DNA of 43,848 bases from Bdellovibrionia bacterium (GTDB taxonomy: Bacteria; Bdellovibrionota; Bdellovibrionia; Bdellovibrionales; JAGQZY01). This document shows, one piece after another, positions 1 through 7,221 of the stretch. The position numbers and the translations under genes were made by a program. The stretch covers positions 1 through 43,848 of the forward strand of contig JAUICP010000010.1 in the NCBI GenBank assembly GCA_030427805.1, read 5' to 3'. Under the pieces are notes generated by a model. That model ran no database searches. It was given only the letters and a program-made list of their open reading frames with translations, and was not told the DNA's origin. Numbering within the stretch: position 1 is the first letter of the stretch; the number at the start of each line of letters is the position of its first letter.

Positions 1-108
1 GAACTCTTGGTACTTCCCGAACTCTTGGTACTTCCCGAACTCTTGGTACTTCCTGAACTCTTGGTACTTCCCGAACTCTTGGTACTTCCTGAACTCTTGG
101 TACTTCCT
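1..108. repeat. 18-bp tandem repeat, six copies, in frame in the edge gene
   Basis: Six perfect-length copies of the 18-bp unit GAACTCTTGGTACTTCCY are joined head to tail, and the array probably continues past base 1. Only the last base of the unit varies (C or T), which is silent in the leftward reading frame. The period is a multiple of three, so copy-number change would keep the frame. Confidence 0.95.
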
Positions 109-296
109 GATGAGCTACTACTCGAAGAGGAGTCTGGGCCTGGGCCATGAGCTCCCTCAGCCTGTCTCGCTTCAGCTCTTGCGAAGACAAATAAAGTCGG
201 AACTAAAATCAGAAGAAAAAGGAGTTTGATTTTACTCCTATACAATAACGAAAAATTGAAGCACCTTTGGCGCTTCACAAATTGATCTACAAACAT
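1..296 (-). CDS. Secreted protein with GSTKSS hexapeptide repeats (3' part beyond window)
   Basis: This is a leftward open frame that runs off the window edge, so only the first 98 codons are visible. The ATG at 296-294 directly follows an in-frame TAA and has an AGGTGG ribosome-binding site five bases upstream; a TTG at 245 is a less likely start. The product has a basic N-region of about 25 residues, a hydrophobic stretch rich in Leu, Ile, Val and Phe, and a likely signal-peptidase site near A-R-A-E-A. After it come a Gly/Pro spacer, a run of eight serines and at least six copies of the hexapeptide S-G-S-T-K-S. The base that varies between repeat copies (C or T on the plus strand) falls at the third position of a Ser codon, so the variation is silent, which supports translation. 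The family is not recognised. A flexible, possibly surface-exposed linker is an inference from composition. Confidence 0.7.
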   Translation of the reverse strand, partial: MFVDQFVKRQRCFNFSLLYRSKIKLLFLLILVPTLFVFARAEARQAEGAHGPGPDSSSSSSSSGSTKSSGSTKSSGSTKSSGSTKSSGSTKSSGSTKS

Positions 297-432
297 TTAA
301 CCCACCTAGTTACCCATTAGTTAGCATGAAGTATCAACTTCTGACTTCGAGTCTAACAGATGAAGTGCGATAGTCTCTGACGGGTATCAAATTGAGAACA
401 GGTTTCGTACGTAATAACGGACATTTGCATTC

Positions 433-1584
433 TCAGAAATTCTCGATGGATTCGCCTTCGGTTTGCGAATAGTAAGAAATCCAGTACTTCATAAGCCCTT
501 CGATGAGGGCGCGGGCTTTAGTGGTGTAGTTTCCGGCTCCCTTCTTTTGTACGAAGACAGCAAAGTAATATTTTTTCATCACACCATTTCTTTTGGCGTA
601 GAAGTAACCGGCTAAGTTGCTATTGGGTCTTAGTGTTCCCGTTTTGGCAAAGATGCGACCACGGGTTTCAAGGTTTCGGTTGCGCCATGAGCCATCAACA
701 CCATTGATCGAAAGCAGTTTTTCAAACGAGTTACCGGCATAGGCATTACCACGGCTATCGGCCCACTCAAGAATCGATGCGATCTGTAACCCACTCATGA
801 AGTTTCCGTAATCGCAGCCAGCACCATCATTTAAAGAGGCCCCAGCCCAATCGAGGTTAGGTATTTGCTGAAACATCCACTGCTGTACAATTTTAGTGGC
901 CGTCTTATCGTTGCGGTAAGCATCCGGGCAACTGGCCCCTTGGGAGTAACTCGCTCCAGTGGTGACATGGCCAGCAATGGCTTTACCAGCTAAACGCACA
1001 TAGCGAGAGGCTTCACCATTGATACTTGATTTGAGCATTCTTGAAACCTTAGTCACACTGACGTTATTTACCTCTTCAAGGGCCGCGAGCGCCGTTGGTA
1101 CTTTCGATACCGAAGCAAGCCTTCTTGGAGTGGCCGCTTGATAACTTCTCATGACTAAAGAGCGCTCCACATCGACCACTAAGAAGCTTAAGTTCCCTTC
1201 TTCGCCCTCGTGTAAGTCTCTTACTAACTTTTGTTCCATGCTCGAGAGAACATCGGGCTTTTTCTTGTGTTCACTTTCTTGATCGTCTTGATCACCTGGG
1301 CCGTTGTTGTCGCCGTTGCCATCATCGCCATCGCCGCTCTGATCACCGCCGCCATTATCATTCGAATTACCATCACCATCTTTGATTTCGTCTTCAATTT
1401 CATCAGCCACTTCATCATCAATGTCTTGAATGGCTTCATCGGGAATTTCTACAGCGAGGGTTCCATCTTCGTCGATGCCTAGACCTTCGTAAATGGTAAA
1501 AGGTCTTTCTGAACAGCCTGTGAAACCTACAAGAAAAGTAAGTAAGAAAAATAAGTATGCTAGTTTTCTAGAAGTGGCTCCCAT
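433..1584 (-). CDS. PBP4-like D-alanyl-D-alanine carboxypeptidase/endopeptidase lipoprotein
   Basis: Likely cleaves terminal D-Ala or peptide cross-links in peptidoglycan from the periplasm (peptidase family S13, penicillin-binding protein 4 type). Numbered from the ATG at 1584, there is a lipoprotein signal with the lipid-attached Cys at 24, a long acidic Asp/Gly/Asn-rich linker at about 35-105, then the catalytic domain. The three active-site motifs are all visible: S158-V-S-K161 (SxxK), S187-I-N189 (SxN) and K314-T-G. A D-G-A-G segment corresponds to the DGSG element of the family. The catalytic part is only about 270 residues, so the extra domains of E. coli DacB are largely missing. An in-frame TTG at 1605 would add seven residues, but the ATG gives a standard lipobox. 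The linker would let the enzyme reach from the membrane into the wall. Known Bdellovibrio enzymes of this family (Bd0816, Bd3459) round the prey cell; a similar role here is inference. Confidence 0.85.
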   Translation of the reverse strand: MGATSRKLAYLFFLLTFLVGFTGCSERPFTIYEGLGIDEDGTLAVEIPDEAIQDIDDEVADEIEDEIKDGDGNSNDNGGGDQSGDGDDGNGDNNGPGDQDDQESEHKKKPDVLSSMEQKLVRDLHEGEEGNLSFLVVDVERSLVMRSYQAATPRRLASVSKVPTALAALEEVNNVSVTKVSRMLKSSINGEASRYVRLAGKAIAGHVTTGASYSQGASCPDAYRNDKTATKIVQQWMFQQIPNLDWAGASLNDGAGCDYGNFMSGLQIASILEWADSRGNAYAGNSFEKLLSINGVDGSWRNRNLETRGRIFAKTGTLRPNSNLAGYFYAKRNGVMKKYYFAVFVQKKGAGNYTTKARALIEGLMKYWISYYSQTEGESIENF

Positions 1585-1753
1585 AAAGGATTCTTCGGAA
1601 TTCAAAACATACGAGTTTAACTTTTATAAACAGAAATAGGTTACTCGCTAAAAAGCCCCTACTAAGGGACTTAGAATAGATATTAATTTGTTACTTAAGT
1701 CGTGGTAGTCATTAGTCGGTCATCGAAATGTCTAACTTGGTCAGTATGTTTCC

Positions 1754-1818
1754 GACGCAACCGCGCTACCAAAAGGAAGCTTCTACCTAAAGCGCGCTAC
1801 CCTTTGGTGCCTGGCACC
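1754..1818 (-). repeat. Dispersed element copy R1 (compound), 3' of lipoprotein gene
   Basis: On the plus strand this reads as a GACGC start, a CGCGCTACC block, a second GCGCGCTACC block and the palindrome GGTGCCTGGCACC at 1806-1818. The palindrome touches the TAG stop of the gene to its right. Bases 1753-1788 are identical to 2560-2595. Read along the coding strand of that gene, the element follows the stop codon directly. Confidence 0.8.
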
Positions 1819-2363
1819 TAAAAGACAGATCCTTCGCCGGTGCAAACAATGGTGCCCGGAGTATCTACGAGTGGCCCATTGATTGAACCGAGAGCTTCAA
1901 AATCAAGGGCGTAGGCATCAACCTCATCTTGAAATTCAGCAAAGGTTTGCCCTACCATTCGAACATTTGAATCACTCGGGTCACCGGCAGCGTAACCGTC
2001 CACATCTGTTGAAATAACTAAGAAGTCCGGTTTTTCGGTTTCATTTTCTTCAGTATCAATGCATAAAGTCGCATTTTTAAAACGTTCGACAATGGCTTCA
2101 GCTTCTTGAGTTGAAGTCAAAACACAATTTTGTGTGGCAGATACATAAACAACGGTGCCTGAAGATCGTTCTACATTAAACATGACCCTTCGACCATTAA
2201 TCGTATCGACAAATTGAATAGTTCGAATCTCTTCACTAATTTGCTTACAAGCAGTTACTGCAGAGATTTGATCGAGCACTTCTTTTTTTGCTTTAGGTGG
2301 CGCACATGAAACTAAGAAAGTTAATACATATAAAGTTAAAATGACTTTCATTTGATTTAACAT
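1818..2363 (-). CDS. Unrecognised small lipoprotein
   Basis: An exported lipoprotein of 181 residues with a lipobox L-V-S-C and the lipid-attached Cys at 20, followed by an Ala-Pro-Pro-Lys-rich start. The ATG at 2363 has an AAGGGG ribosome-binding site seven bases upstream and is preferred over the internal Met at residue 5. The mature part is mixed alpha/beta with four further cysteines (near residues 39, 80, 101 and 173), so two disulfides are possible in the periplasm. It has no recognised catalytic motif. It is transcribed leftward, toward the carboxypeptidase gene, with about 230 bases and a dispersed-repeat copy between them, so co-transcription is uncertain. The stop codon overlaps the edge of the repeat palindrome. 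The family is not recognised. Confidence 0.75.
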   Translation of the reverse strand: MLNQMKVILTLYVLTFLVSCAPPKAKKEVLDQISAVTACKQISEEIRTIQFVDTINGRRVMFNVERSSGTVVYVSATQNCVLTSTQEAEAIVERFKNATLCIDTEENETEKPDFLVISTDVDGYAAGDPSDSNVRMVGQTFAEFQDEVDAYALDFEALGSINGPLVDTPGTIVCTGEGSVF

Positions 2364-2559
2364 GGTAATCCCCTTGTAATACTCACCATTAATACAGCGA
2401 GGTTTTTACCAGAAACGTCCCACACCAATAAACTTATCATCTCTCACCTTATTCACAGAGATCGAAGTACTCGACTTGATTCAGCCCTGGATCAGCGACA
2501 AAAAAGCATTTTACTGTTCAATATTCTTGAAAGTGGCATGTCTCAATATGAGACTCTAG

Positions 2560-2595
2560 CGACGCAACCGCGCTACCAAAAGGAAGCTTCTACCT
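2560..2595 (-). repeat. Dispersed element copy R2, overlaps a gene 3' end
   Basis: These 36 bp are identical to 1753-1788. The copy lacks the GGTGCCTGGCACC palindrome and carries only the GACGC...CGCGCTACC half plus AAAAGGAAGCTTCTACCT. It supplies the last codons (V-E-A-S-F-W) and the TAG stop of the gene at 2573-3208. Confidence 0.85.
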
Positions 2596-3208
2596 TGTAG
2601 TCGGCACCACCCTCGAGGCTTGGTAGGCCGATGGGTTCAAAGCCAAGGCGAGTGAGCATTGAGACAAGCGTGGGGTTAACGGTTGTCAGACCATGGATTT
2701 CGAGGTGCTCAATTCCCGGCTCTTGGTTTTTAATAAATTCGGCACCTCGTAAGATACCACTAATAATTTTTATAAATTCCATATTGAGAGTTTGCGGGCG
2801 AAATCCTAAAGAAACATTGCCTCCAACAGAGATCACCGGAATTGAAATACTGAGAACCTTGCCGTCTGGAGATACTGAGGCCTTAAAACAAGCTTCGGTT
2901 GTTTCGTTGACGATCATGCACTCAACTTCGCCGGGAAGTCTTGCAACACCAGCGGCTATAGTCATAACAGCTTCATCATTCCAAGAACGAGTAAACATCT
3001 TTACTGCTCCCGGGCGTTGCCAGTAACTTGGAAGTTCTTTAAAGGAATTTAAAAAATGATCGGGACTCGAATTGACTCCAAAAGCCGTTGCCAGAAGCCG
3101 ATCCTCACAACGAACCTCAGCCTGCACCTGATAAGAAAACAGCAGAAAAAAGGCCAATAGAACCAGTAAGTAAAAGCTATTATGTTCGTTTCGAATAGAC
3201 CTCGCCAT
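2573..3208 (-). CDS. Unrecognised secreted protein with possible GNAT-like C-terminus
   Basis: An exported protein of about 211 residues. The ATG at 3208 is chosen over the GTG immediately upstream; both have only a weak ribosome-binding site. A hydrophobic core of about 17 residues is followed by a likely cleavage site at V-Q-A-E. Cysteines near C34, C97 and C107 of the precursor could pair in the periplasm. The segment near residues 165-200 (I-E-H-L-E-I, then N-P-T-L-V-S-M-L-T-R-L-G-F-E-P-I-G) resembles the last strand-helix-strand unit of GNAT acyltransferases, where an Asn is followed by a helix and L-G-F. The acetyl-CoA P-loop is not obvious, so this is a weak similarity only. The final six codons are contributed by a copy of a dispersed repeat, which suggests the original C-terminus was replaced or extended. 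Confidence 0.7.
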   Translation of the reverse strand: MARSIRNEHNSFYLLVLLAFFLLFSYQVQAEVRCEDRLLATAFGVNSSPDHFLNSFKELPSYWQRPGAVKMFTRSWNDEAVMTIAAGVARLPGEVECMIVNETTEACFKASVSPDGKVLSISIPVISVGGNVSLGFRPQTLNMEFIKIISGILRGAEFIKNQEPGIEHLEIHGLTTVNPTLVSMLTRLGFEPIGLPSLEGGADYKVEASFW

Positions 3209-3323
3209 CACTTGGTATTAACAAGCATGCCCAAAAGACAAAAGCTCTATTGATGGATTCATAGAGCCATTAAAAAGGTTTCAATTGATAGGGACCAATT
3301 GCGGCCCTAAAGCCACCAGCCAC

Positions 3324-4304
3324 CTAACTCGCCTGGCACCCTAATAACATCCCATGGATCGTGGCCACTTGGGCGGCGATGGCTTCGCTGGAGCCGCGCG
3401 GTTCTGGGTGAATTTCAGGGTAGATTTCTGTGGTAAATGAGTTATCGGCTATGGTTCGCATATAGGCTTGGTTAAGCCCCTGATGAGTTGGATCGCTGCC
3501 TTGAGAGATAACGATACCATTTTCATTCCTATCGCCATGGATCTCAGGATCTGGAGCAATCGGTGTGACTTTTCGAACCTCTTCAATAATTTTTAAGGCC
3601 ATCTCGGGCGACTCGTTAGTTACCCCTGAAATCAGGTAATAGCCATTTGGAATTAAAATATCATCAGCCGTCAGGTTAATACCGTAGCGCTGATACTGCG
3701 GTGACATCATGGTCTTATCGCGATCGGGAGTTTCGTGAAGATCAACGGCTGCGGCAAAATTTTTACCGGCTCGCTTGCGCGCTTCATCGAGTACATCCAT
3801 TACTAGTTGTGCTTCTGGCACGTAGGGCTTTGAGCGATCAAAGCTACGGTTTGGATCCCAGGCATCGTGGGTCCAACGCTGATTCACTTCATAGGCAAAT
3901 GGACTTAAACAGGGGAATACTAAGAAGTTAAAATTCTCGCTATACTCAATGGCGTGATTTTCTAAAAACTCTAGGGCCCCATAAACACCTGACTCTTCAT
4001 AGCCATGGGTTCCACCAGTCACAATAATATTTGGTTTGCCATTGGTGATATCACCGACTTCGGCGTAATAAAGTGGATAACGGTTCTTATATTCTTCAGC
4101 ACTCAAAGTTGCGCCATCAATGGCGAGTTCGGTGCGGCCTTGAAGAGTGAGATTTCCGTAAGACTGAATTTTGAGTTTACCGCCGACGGCTTTTAGCTTT
4201 TCGATGCGCGCAAGTACTTGATCGGCATAGGATCTTTGAAATTTTTGCCTTGATAACCACTCTAGTTTCTCGGCTTCTTTCCAAGTATCTTTTGATGGAT
4301 CCAC
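3324..4304 (-). CDS. M14-type zinc metallopeptidase / carboxypeptidase-like protein, cytoplasmic
   Basis: Probably a zinc-dependent carboxypeptidase or amidohydrolase of the M14 superfamily; the substrate cannot be read from sequence. Zinc ligands are visible as H100-x-x-E103 in a G-G-T-H-G-Y-E-E context and H190 in D-L-H-E. D150-P-N-R153 matches the Asn-Arg pair that binds the substrate carboxylate, and E293 in T-T-E-I-Y-P is the likely catalytic Glu. There is no signal peptide, so it acts in the cytoplasm. The start is a GTG at 4304 with a very strong GAGGAGG ribosome-binding site. The last residues (L-G-C-Q-A-S) are encoded by half of the repeat palindrome, and another half palindrome lies just upstream of the ribosome-binding site, so the gene is bracketed by repeat fragments. 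A second, differently organised M14-type enzyme lies at 40281-41252. Confidence 0.75.
   Translation of the reverse strand: MDPSKDTWKEAEKLEWLSRQKFQRSYADQVLARIEKLKAVGGKLKIQSYGNLTLQGRTELAIDGATLSAEEYKNRYPLYYAEVGDITNGKPNIIVTGGTHGYEESGVYGALEFLENHAIEYSENFNFLVFPCLSPFAYEVNQRWTHDAWDPNRSFDRSKPYVPEAQLVMDVLDEARKRAGKNFAAAVDLHETPDRDKTMMSPQYQRYGINLTADDILIPNGYYLISGVTNESPEMALKIIEEVRKVTPIAPDPEIHGDRNENGIVISQGSDPTHQGLNQAYMRTIADNSFTTEIYPEIHPEPRGSSEAIAAQVATIHGMLLGCQAS
3331..3340. repeat. Dispersed element fragment R3 (GCCTGGCACC)
   Basis: Ten bases of the GGTGCCTGGCACC palindrome lie inside the last codons of the M14-type gene. This is short, but it is positioned at a gene 3' end like the longer copies. Confidence 0.45.
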
Positions 4305-4316
4305 TCTTTCCTCCTC

Positions 4317-4326
4317 GGTGCCAGGC
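4317..4326. repeat. Dispersed element fragment R4 (GGTGCCAGGC)
   Basis: Ten bases of the same palindrome lie immediately upstream of the GAGGAGG ribosome-binding site of the M14-type gene. With R3 at the other end, the gene is bracketed by inverted partial copies. Confidence 0.45.
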
Positions 4327-4460
4327 TCTCTTAGGAAGCCATATTAGCTAAGTTGAGTAAAAGTGCAAGCCCTGGTGAGGAACCCCCATTTTTAGCTGTC
4401 TTAAAGTGATATTTGGCTCAGAAGAACCCACCAGATTCCGATAGGATAGAGAGGTGTTTG

Positions 4461-6683
4461 GTGAGGAAAATTTCGACTTTATTAGGTCTATCGGTTTTGC
4501 TTATTCTACTGGTTTTAACCTACCAGAACTTTTCTCCCTTTAATCCCCAACCGAGATTCACTTCTGTGGCCGATATTGAATCCTATGAGTATCTACTTCC
4601 CCTTTGGTTAGATCAAGAGCGCATTCATGTACATATCCCACAGTCAGGATACGCCTACGAAGACAGAGATTACTACTTTGGTGCTTCGCAAACACTGAAA
4701 GACCTTGGCTTTAACGCTTACACCCGACATATAAAGCCAATGAGTCACGGTCCCATGTGGCCAACACAAATTGCATCACCCCAGTCATCCTTTGATTTAA
4801 AAAACGGACAACTCGCTGACGAGCGGTTCATGGCGGGCTTTTTAACAAAACCGGATCGACTTCCGCCGGATCGTTGCCTCGATTCCGACCACGACGATTT
4901 TGACAGCGATTTCGATTTAGCTCTTAGGTCAGGAAATTACCCATATACCAATTGCCGAGATTTGGCCCTGCGAGCACAGCTCTCGGCAGATCGGGCTGGA
5001 ATTAATATGATCGGTTACTATTGGCTTGGTGCCGATGAACCCATCCGAAATGAATTCCCAGAACTCAGTGCTCTAGAGCCAGTCCCCGAAGAGGAATGGC
5101 TTCAGAATTTGGCACCAATTGACCACACGTCAATCCGCGGAATTCCCATGCAAGCCGTTGATGTGCAACAAATGAAACACCAATCTCCGCAACGGGCATT
5201 TCGACTCAGCTTTGAAACGGACTACAAAAATATCCTCGTCGAAAGAATCAAAGAAGTTGCGGCAAGAGGAATAAAAACCCTCTACCTGGATCACTTTCAC
5301 GGGGCCCAGAACGGAGACTGGCGGTTTTTTATTGATAAGACTCCCGCCGATCACCCTATGCCCCACACCAAAGACATTTCAGATCAGAACTACAGAAAAC
5401 TATTAAAGCGTTTTAATGACAACAATATCGATGTCCTCGACCGTATAATGGCAGCCGGTAGAATATATCACGCAGACTTTTCTGCCATCACCAGTGTTAG
5501 TTACTTGCCCACTCTTTTTGATCCCAGATCACGAAGTAGTTTAGCCGCAAGAACGCCGCTGGTAAAAACTGAATTTCACCTCCCTCACCGACAGATTGAT
5601 TTCTACCATCGCAATTATTTTAGCGACAGGACAATGCCAAGCCACTCAGATCTCCTTGATTTTGGGTATGCCATTCTTAGTGGTTCCTCCTATGGAAGGC
5701 CATTTTCCGCTTGGATCCATGACCCTGCTCGAAATATTGATCCGGAGGATGTCCACGCTTGGTCGGAACCCGGCATACTCAGCGAACAACAAATAGAATC
5801 GGCCGCCGCTTTTGTCATCGGCTCAGGTGGAATCGCCAATCTACACCTTCCAAGTGTTCAAGGACCGGACCTCAAATACAAGATAGACTTTCAAGATTCG
5901 CGGTACCTCAACGTCCTTAAGTACTCTGACTCAGCCAAAAAAATGGGGCGTTTTAGACCTTACAAATGGGTCGCCGTTTATTACAGTGAAGAGGCCAGAG
6001 ATGGTCTTTACGACGAGATGTTTACTCATCCTAAAAAGTCTCTTCAAGAAACTTACGCCAAAGCATGGGATGAACTCTTTAATCCCACGATTCGTGCCTA
6101 TCAAACTTTTAGAAAGAGGGGAATGCCAGTAAATCTAATCACCGATGTTCAAGTCCTTAATAGTCAACTCGATGATTACGCCTATATTATCGTTCCGTTT
6201 GCTAGAAACCGATTGCCAGGCCCCTTGCTCAATAATCTTCAAGCCTATGGAAACAAAGTTATTTATATGGAAGATTCCTTTAGCCAAAGCGAATACAAGG
6301 GTGACTTCCTTGAAAGTGATCTTCTAGTGAGAGCTCCTTTTATTCAGGATGCCCCTTTTAGAACTGGCGCTCTAGATGGCATACGTGTTTCTTACTATAT
6401 GAACCCTAGAGGGCGGGTCATTGCCACTGCCTATCAAGATATTGATTGGCTCTTAGAAAAATGTGTTGATGATTCACCAGAGGACCTCAGAATATGTCGT
6501 GAGTCGATGGCCGAGGTGACAGTGACTGACAAGAGTTTCGTGTTGTTTAAAAATCTAAGTATTCATCCCAATTTAAACCTGAACAATTCTAGTTTTGTGA
6601 GTACCGAAACACGCATGATTCCTGGAAAAGAGAGAATTCAAATAGAGAACCTTGGACCTCTCGGATTTCTGGAGTTTAGGTAA
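4461..6683 (+). CDS. Membrane-anchored TIM-barrel protein, probable glycoside hydrolase
   Basis: A large exported protein (740 residues from the GTG at 4461) held by one N-terminal membrane segment at residues 4-22. The GTG has a GAGAGG ribosome-binding site six bases upstream; the longer frame from a TTG at 4413 has none. Segments typical of a TIM barrel are visible: G-Y-Y-W-L-G-A-D-E-P (about 185-194), where the acidic pair ends a strand, and L-Y-L-D-H-F-H-G (about 274-281). Downstream, W-V-A-V-Y-Y-S-E (about 500) and the segment with L-I-T-D and Y-I-I-V-P (about 565-590) resemble the Rossmann-like second domain of GH42-type and related hydrolases. The exact family and substrate are not recognised, and the catalytic acids are not proven. 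The next gene converges on it, and no terminator hairpin is evident between them. Confidence 0.6.
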   Translation: MRKISTLLGLSVLLILLVLTYQNFSPFNPQPRFTSVADIESYEYLLPLWLDQERIHVHIPQSGYAYEDRDYYFGASQTLKDLGFNAYTRHIKPMSHGPMWPTQIASPQSSFDLKNGQLADERFMAGFLTKPDRLPPDRCLDSDHDDFDSDFDLALRSGNYPYTNCRDLALRAQLSADRAGINMIGYYWLGADEPIRNEFPELSALEPVPEEEWLQNLAPIDHTSIRGIPMQAVDVQQMKHQSPQRAFRLSFETDYKNILVERIKEVAARGIKTLYLDHFHGAQNGDWRFFIDKTPADHPMPHTKDISDQNYRKLLKRFNDNNIDVLDRIMAAGRIYHADFSAITSVSYLPTLFDPRSRSSLAARTPLVKTEFHLPHRQIDFYHRNYFSDRTMPSHSDLLDFGYAILSGSSYGRPFSAWIHDPARNIDPEDVHAWSEPGILSEQQIESAAAFVIGSGGIANLHLPSVQGPDLKYKIDFQDSRYLNVLKYSDSAKKMGRFRPYKWVAVYYSEEARDGLYDEMFTHPKKSLQETYAKAWDELFNPTIRAYQTFRKRGMPVNLITDVQVLNSQLDDYAYIIVPFARNRLPGPLLNNLQAYGNKVIYMEDSFSQSEYKGDFLESDLLVRAPFIQDAPFRTGALDGIRVSYYMNPRGRVIATAYQDIDWLLEKCVDDSPEDLRICRESMAEVTVTDKSFVLFKNLSIHPNLNLNNSSFVSTETRMIPGKERIQIENLGPLGFLEFR

Positions 6684-6708
6684 CTTCTCTCAGTCACCGT
6701 TTTTATAA

Positions 6709-6987
6709 TTACAATGTAATTTCTAAAGTCAATCTCTGCTCTTTTGCGAGTTTAACGAGTTTTAAGAACTCAACACGTTCTTCTTCTACAGAAAAGAGGC
6801 TATCGCTTAAGAGAAAAGCATCCTGCCAATTGATGTGGTCTTTTCGATTGAAAACATCGCGAAGGCGAAACTCAAAATCGAGATCGAAATCAGCATTATT
6901 GAGTCGGCTCAAGGTCCCCGAAACATCAGGTCCTAAAGTGACTATTAGTAAATCTATATAATTATCAAATTCAGTGACACTCATCAT
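6709..6987 (-). CDS. Small acidic protein, motif-A regulated, unknown function
   Basis: A 92-residue protein with no signal peptide, rich in Asp, Glu, Leu and Phe. Two consecutive ATG codons (6987 and 6984) follow a GGGGG ribosome-binding site in the arrangement GGGGGATAAAATGATG. It looks like a compact helical protein: F-D-N-Y-I-D-L-L and V-E-F-L-K-L-V-K-L-A-K are amphipathic helices. The family is not recognised. Its 5' region carries one of three copies of a 48-bp motif (7022-7069) shared with the metalloprotease gene at 8557-10278 and the operon starting at 14409. That predicts expression under the same conditions, independent of the gene 7222-8517 upstream. Confidence 0.7.
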   Translation of the reverse strand: MMSVTEFDNYIDLLIVTLGPDVSGTLSRLNNADFDLDFEFRLRDVFNRKDHINWQDAFLLSDSLFSVEEERVEFLKLVKLAKEQRLTLEITL

Positions 6988-7021
6988 TTTATCCCCCGGA
7001 TCTATACCGTAGCCACCCCTG

Positions 7022-7069
7022 CTACACCTCTAGAATCCGTGATTTGGGGAACTAAAAATCCCTACAAAA
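7022..7069 (-). promoter_or_regulatory. 48-bp regulatory motif, copy A (upstream of 6709-6987)
   Basis: Read on the minus strand: TTTTGTA (7069-7063), four bases, TTTT, eighteen bases, then ATTCTAGAGGTGTAG (7036-7022), 34 bases before the ATG. The fixed words and spacings match copies B (10314-10361) and C (14330-14377) exactly; see the finding on this motif. A promoter with activator box, or a sigma-factor-specific promoter, is the simplest reading. Confidence 0.7.
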
Positions 7070-7120
7070 ATGAAAATTGATGGACCATTCTGAAATAAAT
7101 CCTGGGTTTTGCTCAAAATA

Positions 7121-7136
7121 AAACGAAATTTCGTTT
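7121..7136. other. 16-bp perfect palindrome AAACGAAATTTCGTTT
   Basis: A perfect palindrome between the 3' end of 7222-8517 and motif copy A. On the minus strand it is followed by TATTTTGAG, so it could be a weak terminator (six-base stem, AATT loop) for the gene upstream, or a dimeric operator. Confidence 0.45.
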
Positions 7137-7221
7137 CGATCAGAGACTCTTCTCAGTTCTACGACTCGGGAGATTGAATAAAGATCTTGCCTATGCCCAT
7201 TGAGACAGGGACCTACAAAGC

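Noticed and set aside
1-108. Tandem repeats at the left edge as a CRISPR array
   Set aside because: Units are joined without spacers and lie in a coding frame.
1806-1818. TGGCAC in the repeat palindromes as a sigma-54 promoter
   Set aside because: The downstream GC-containing half (TTGCW) is missing at the required distance, and the copies lie after genes, not before them.
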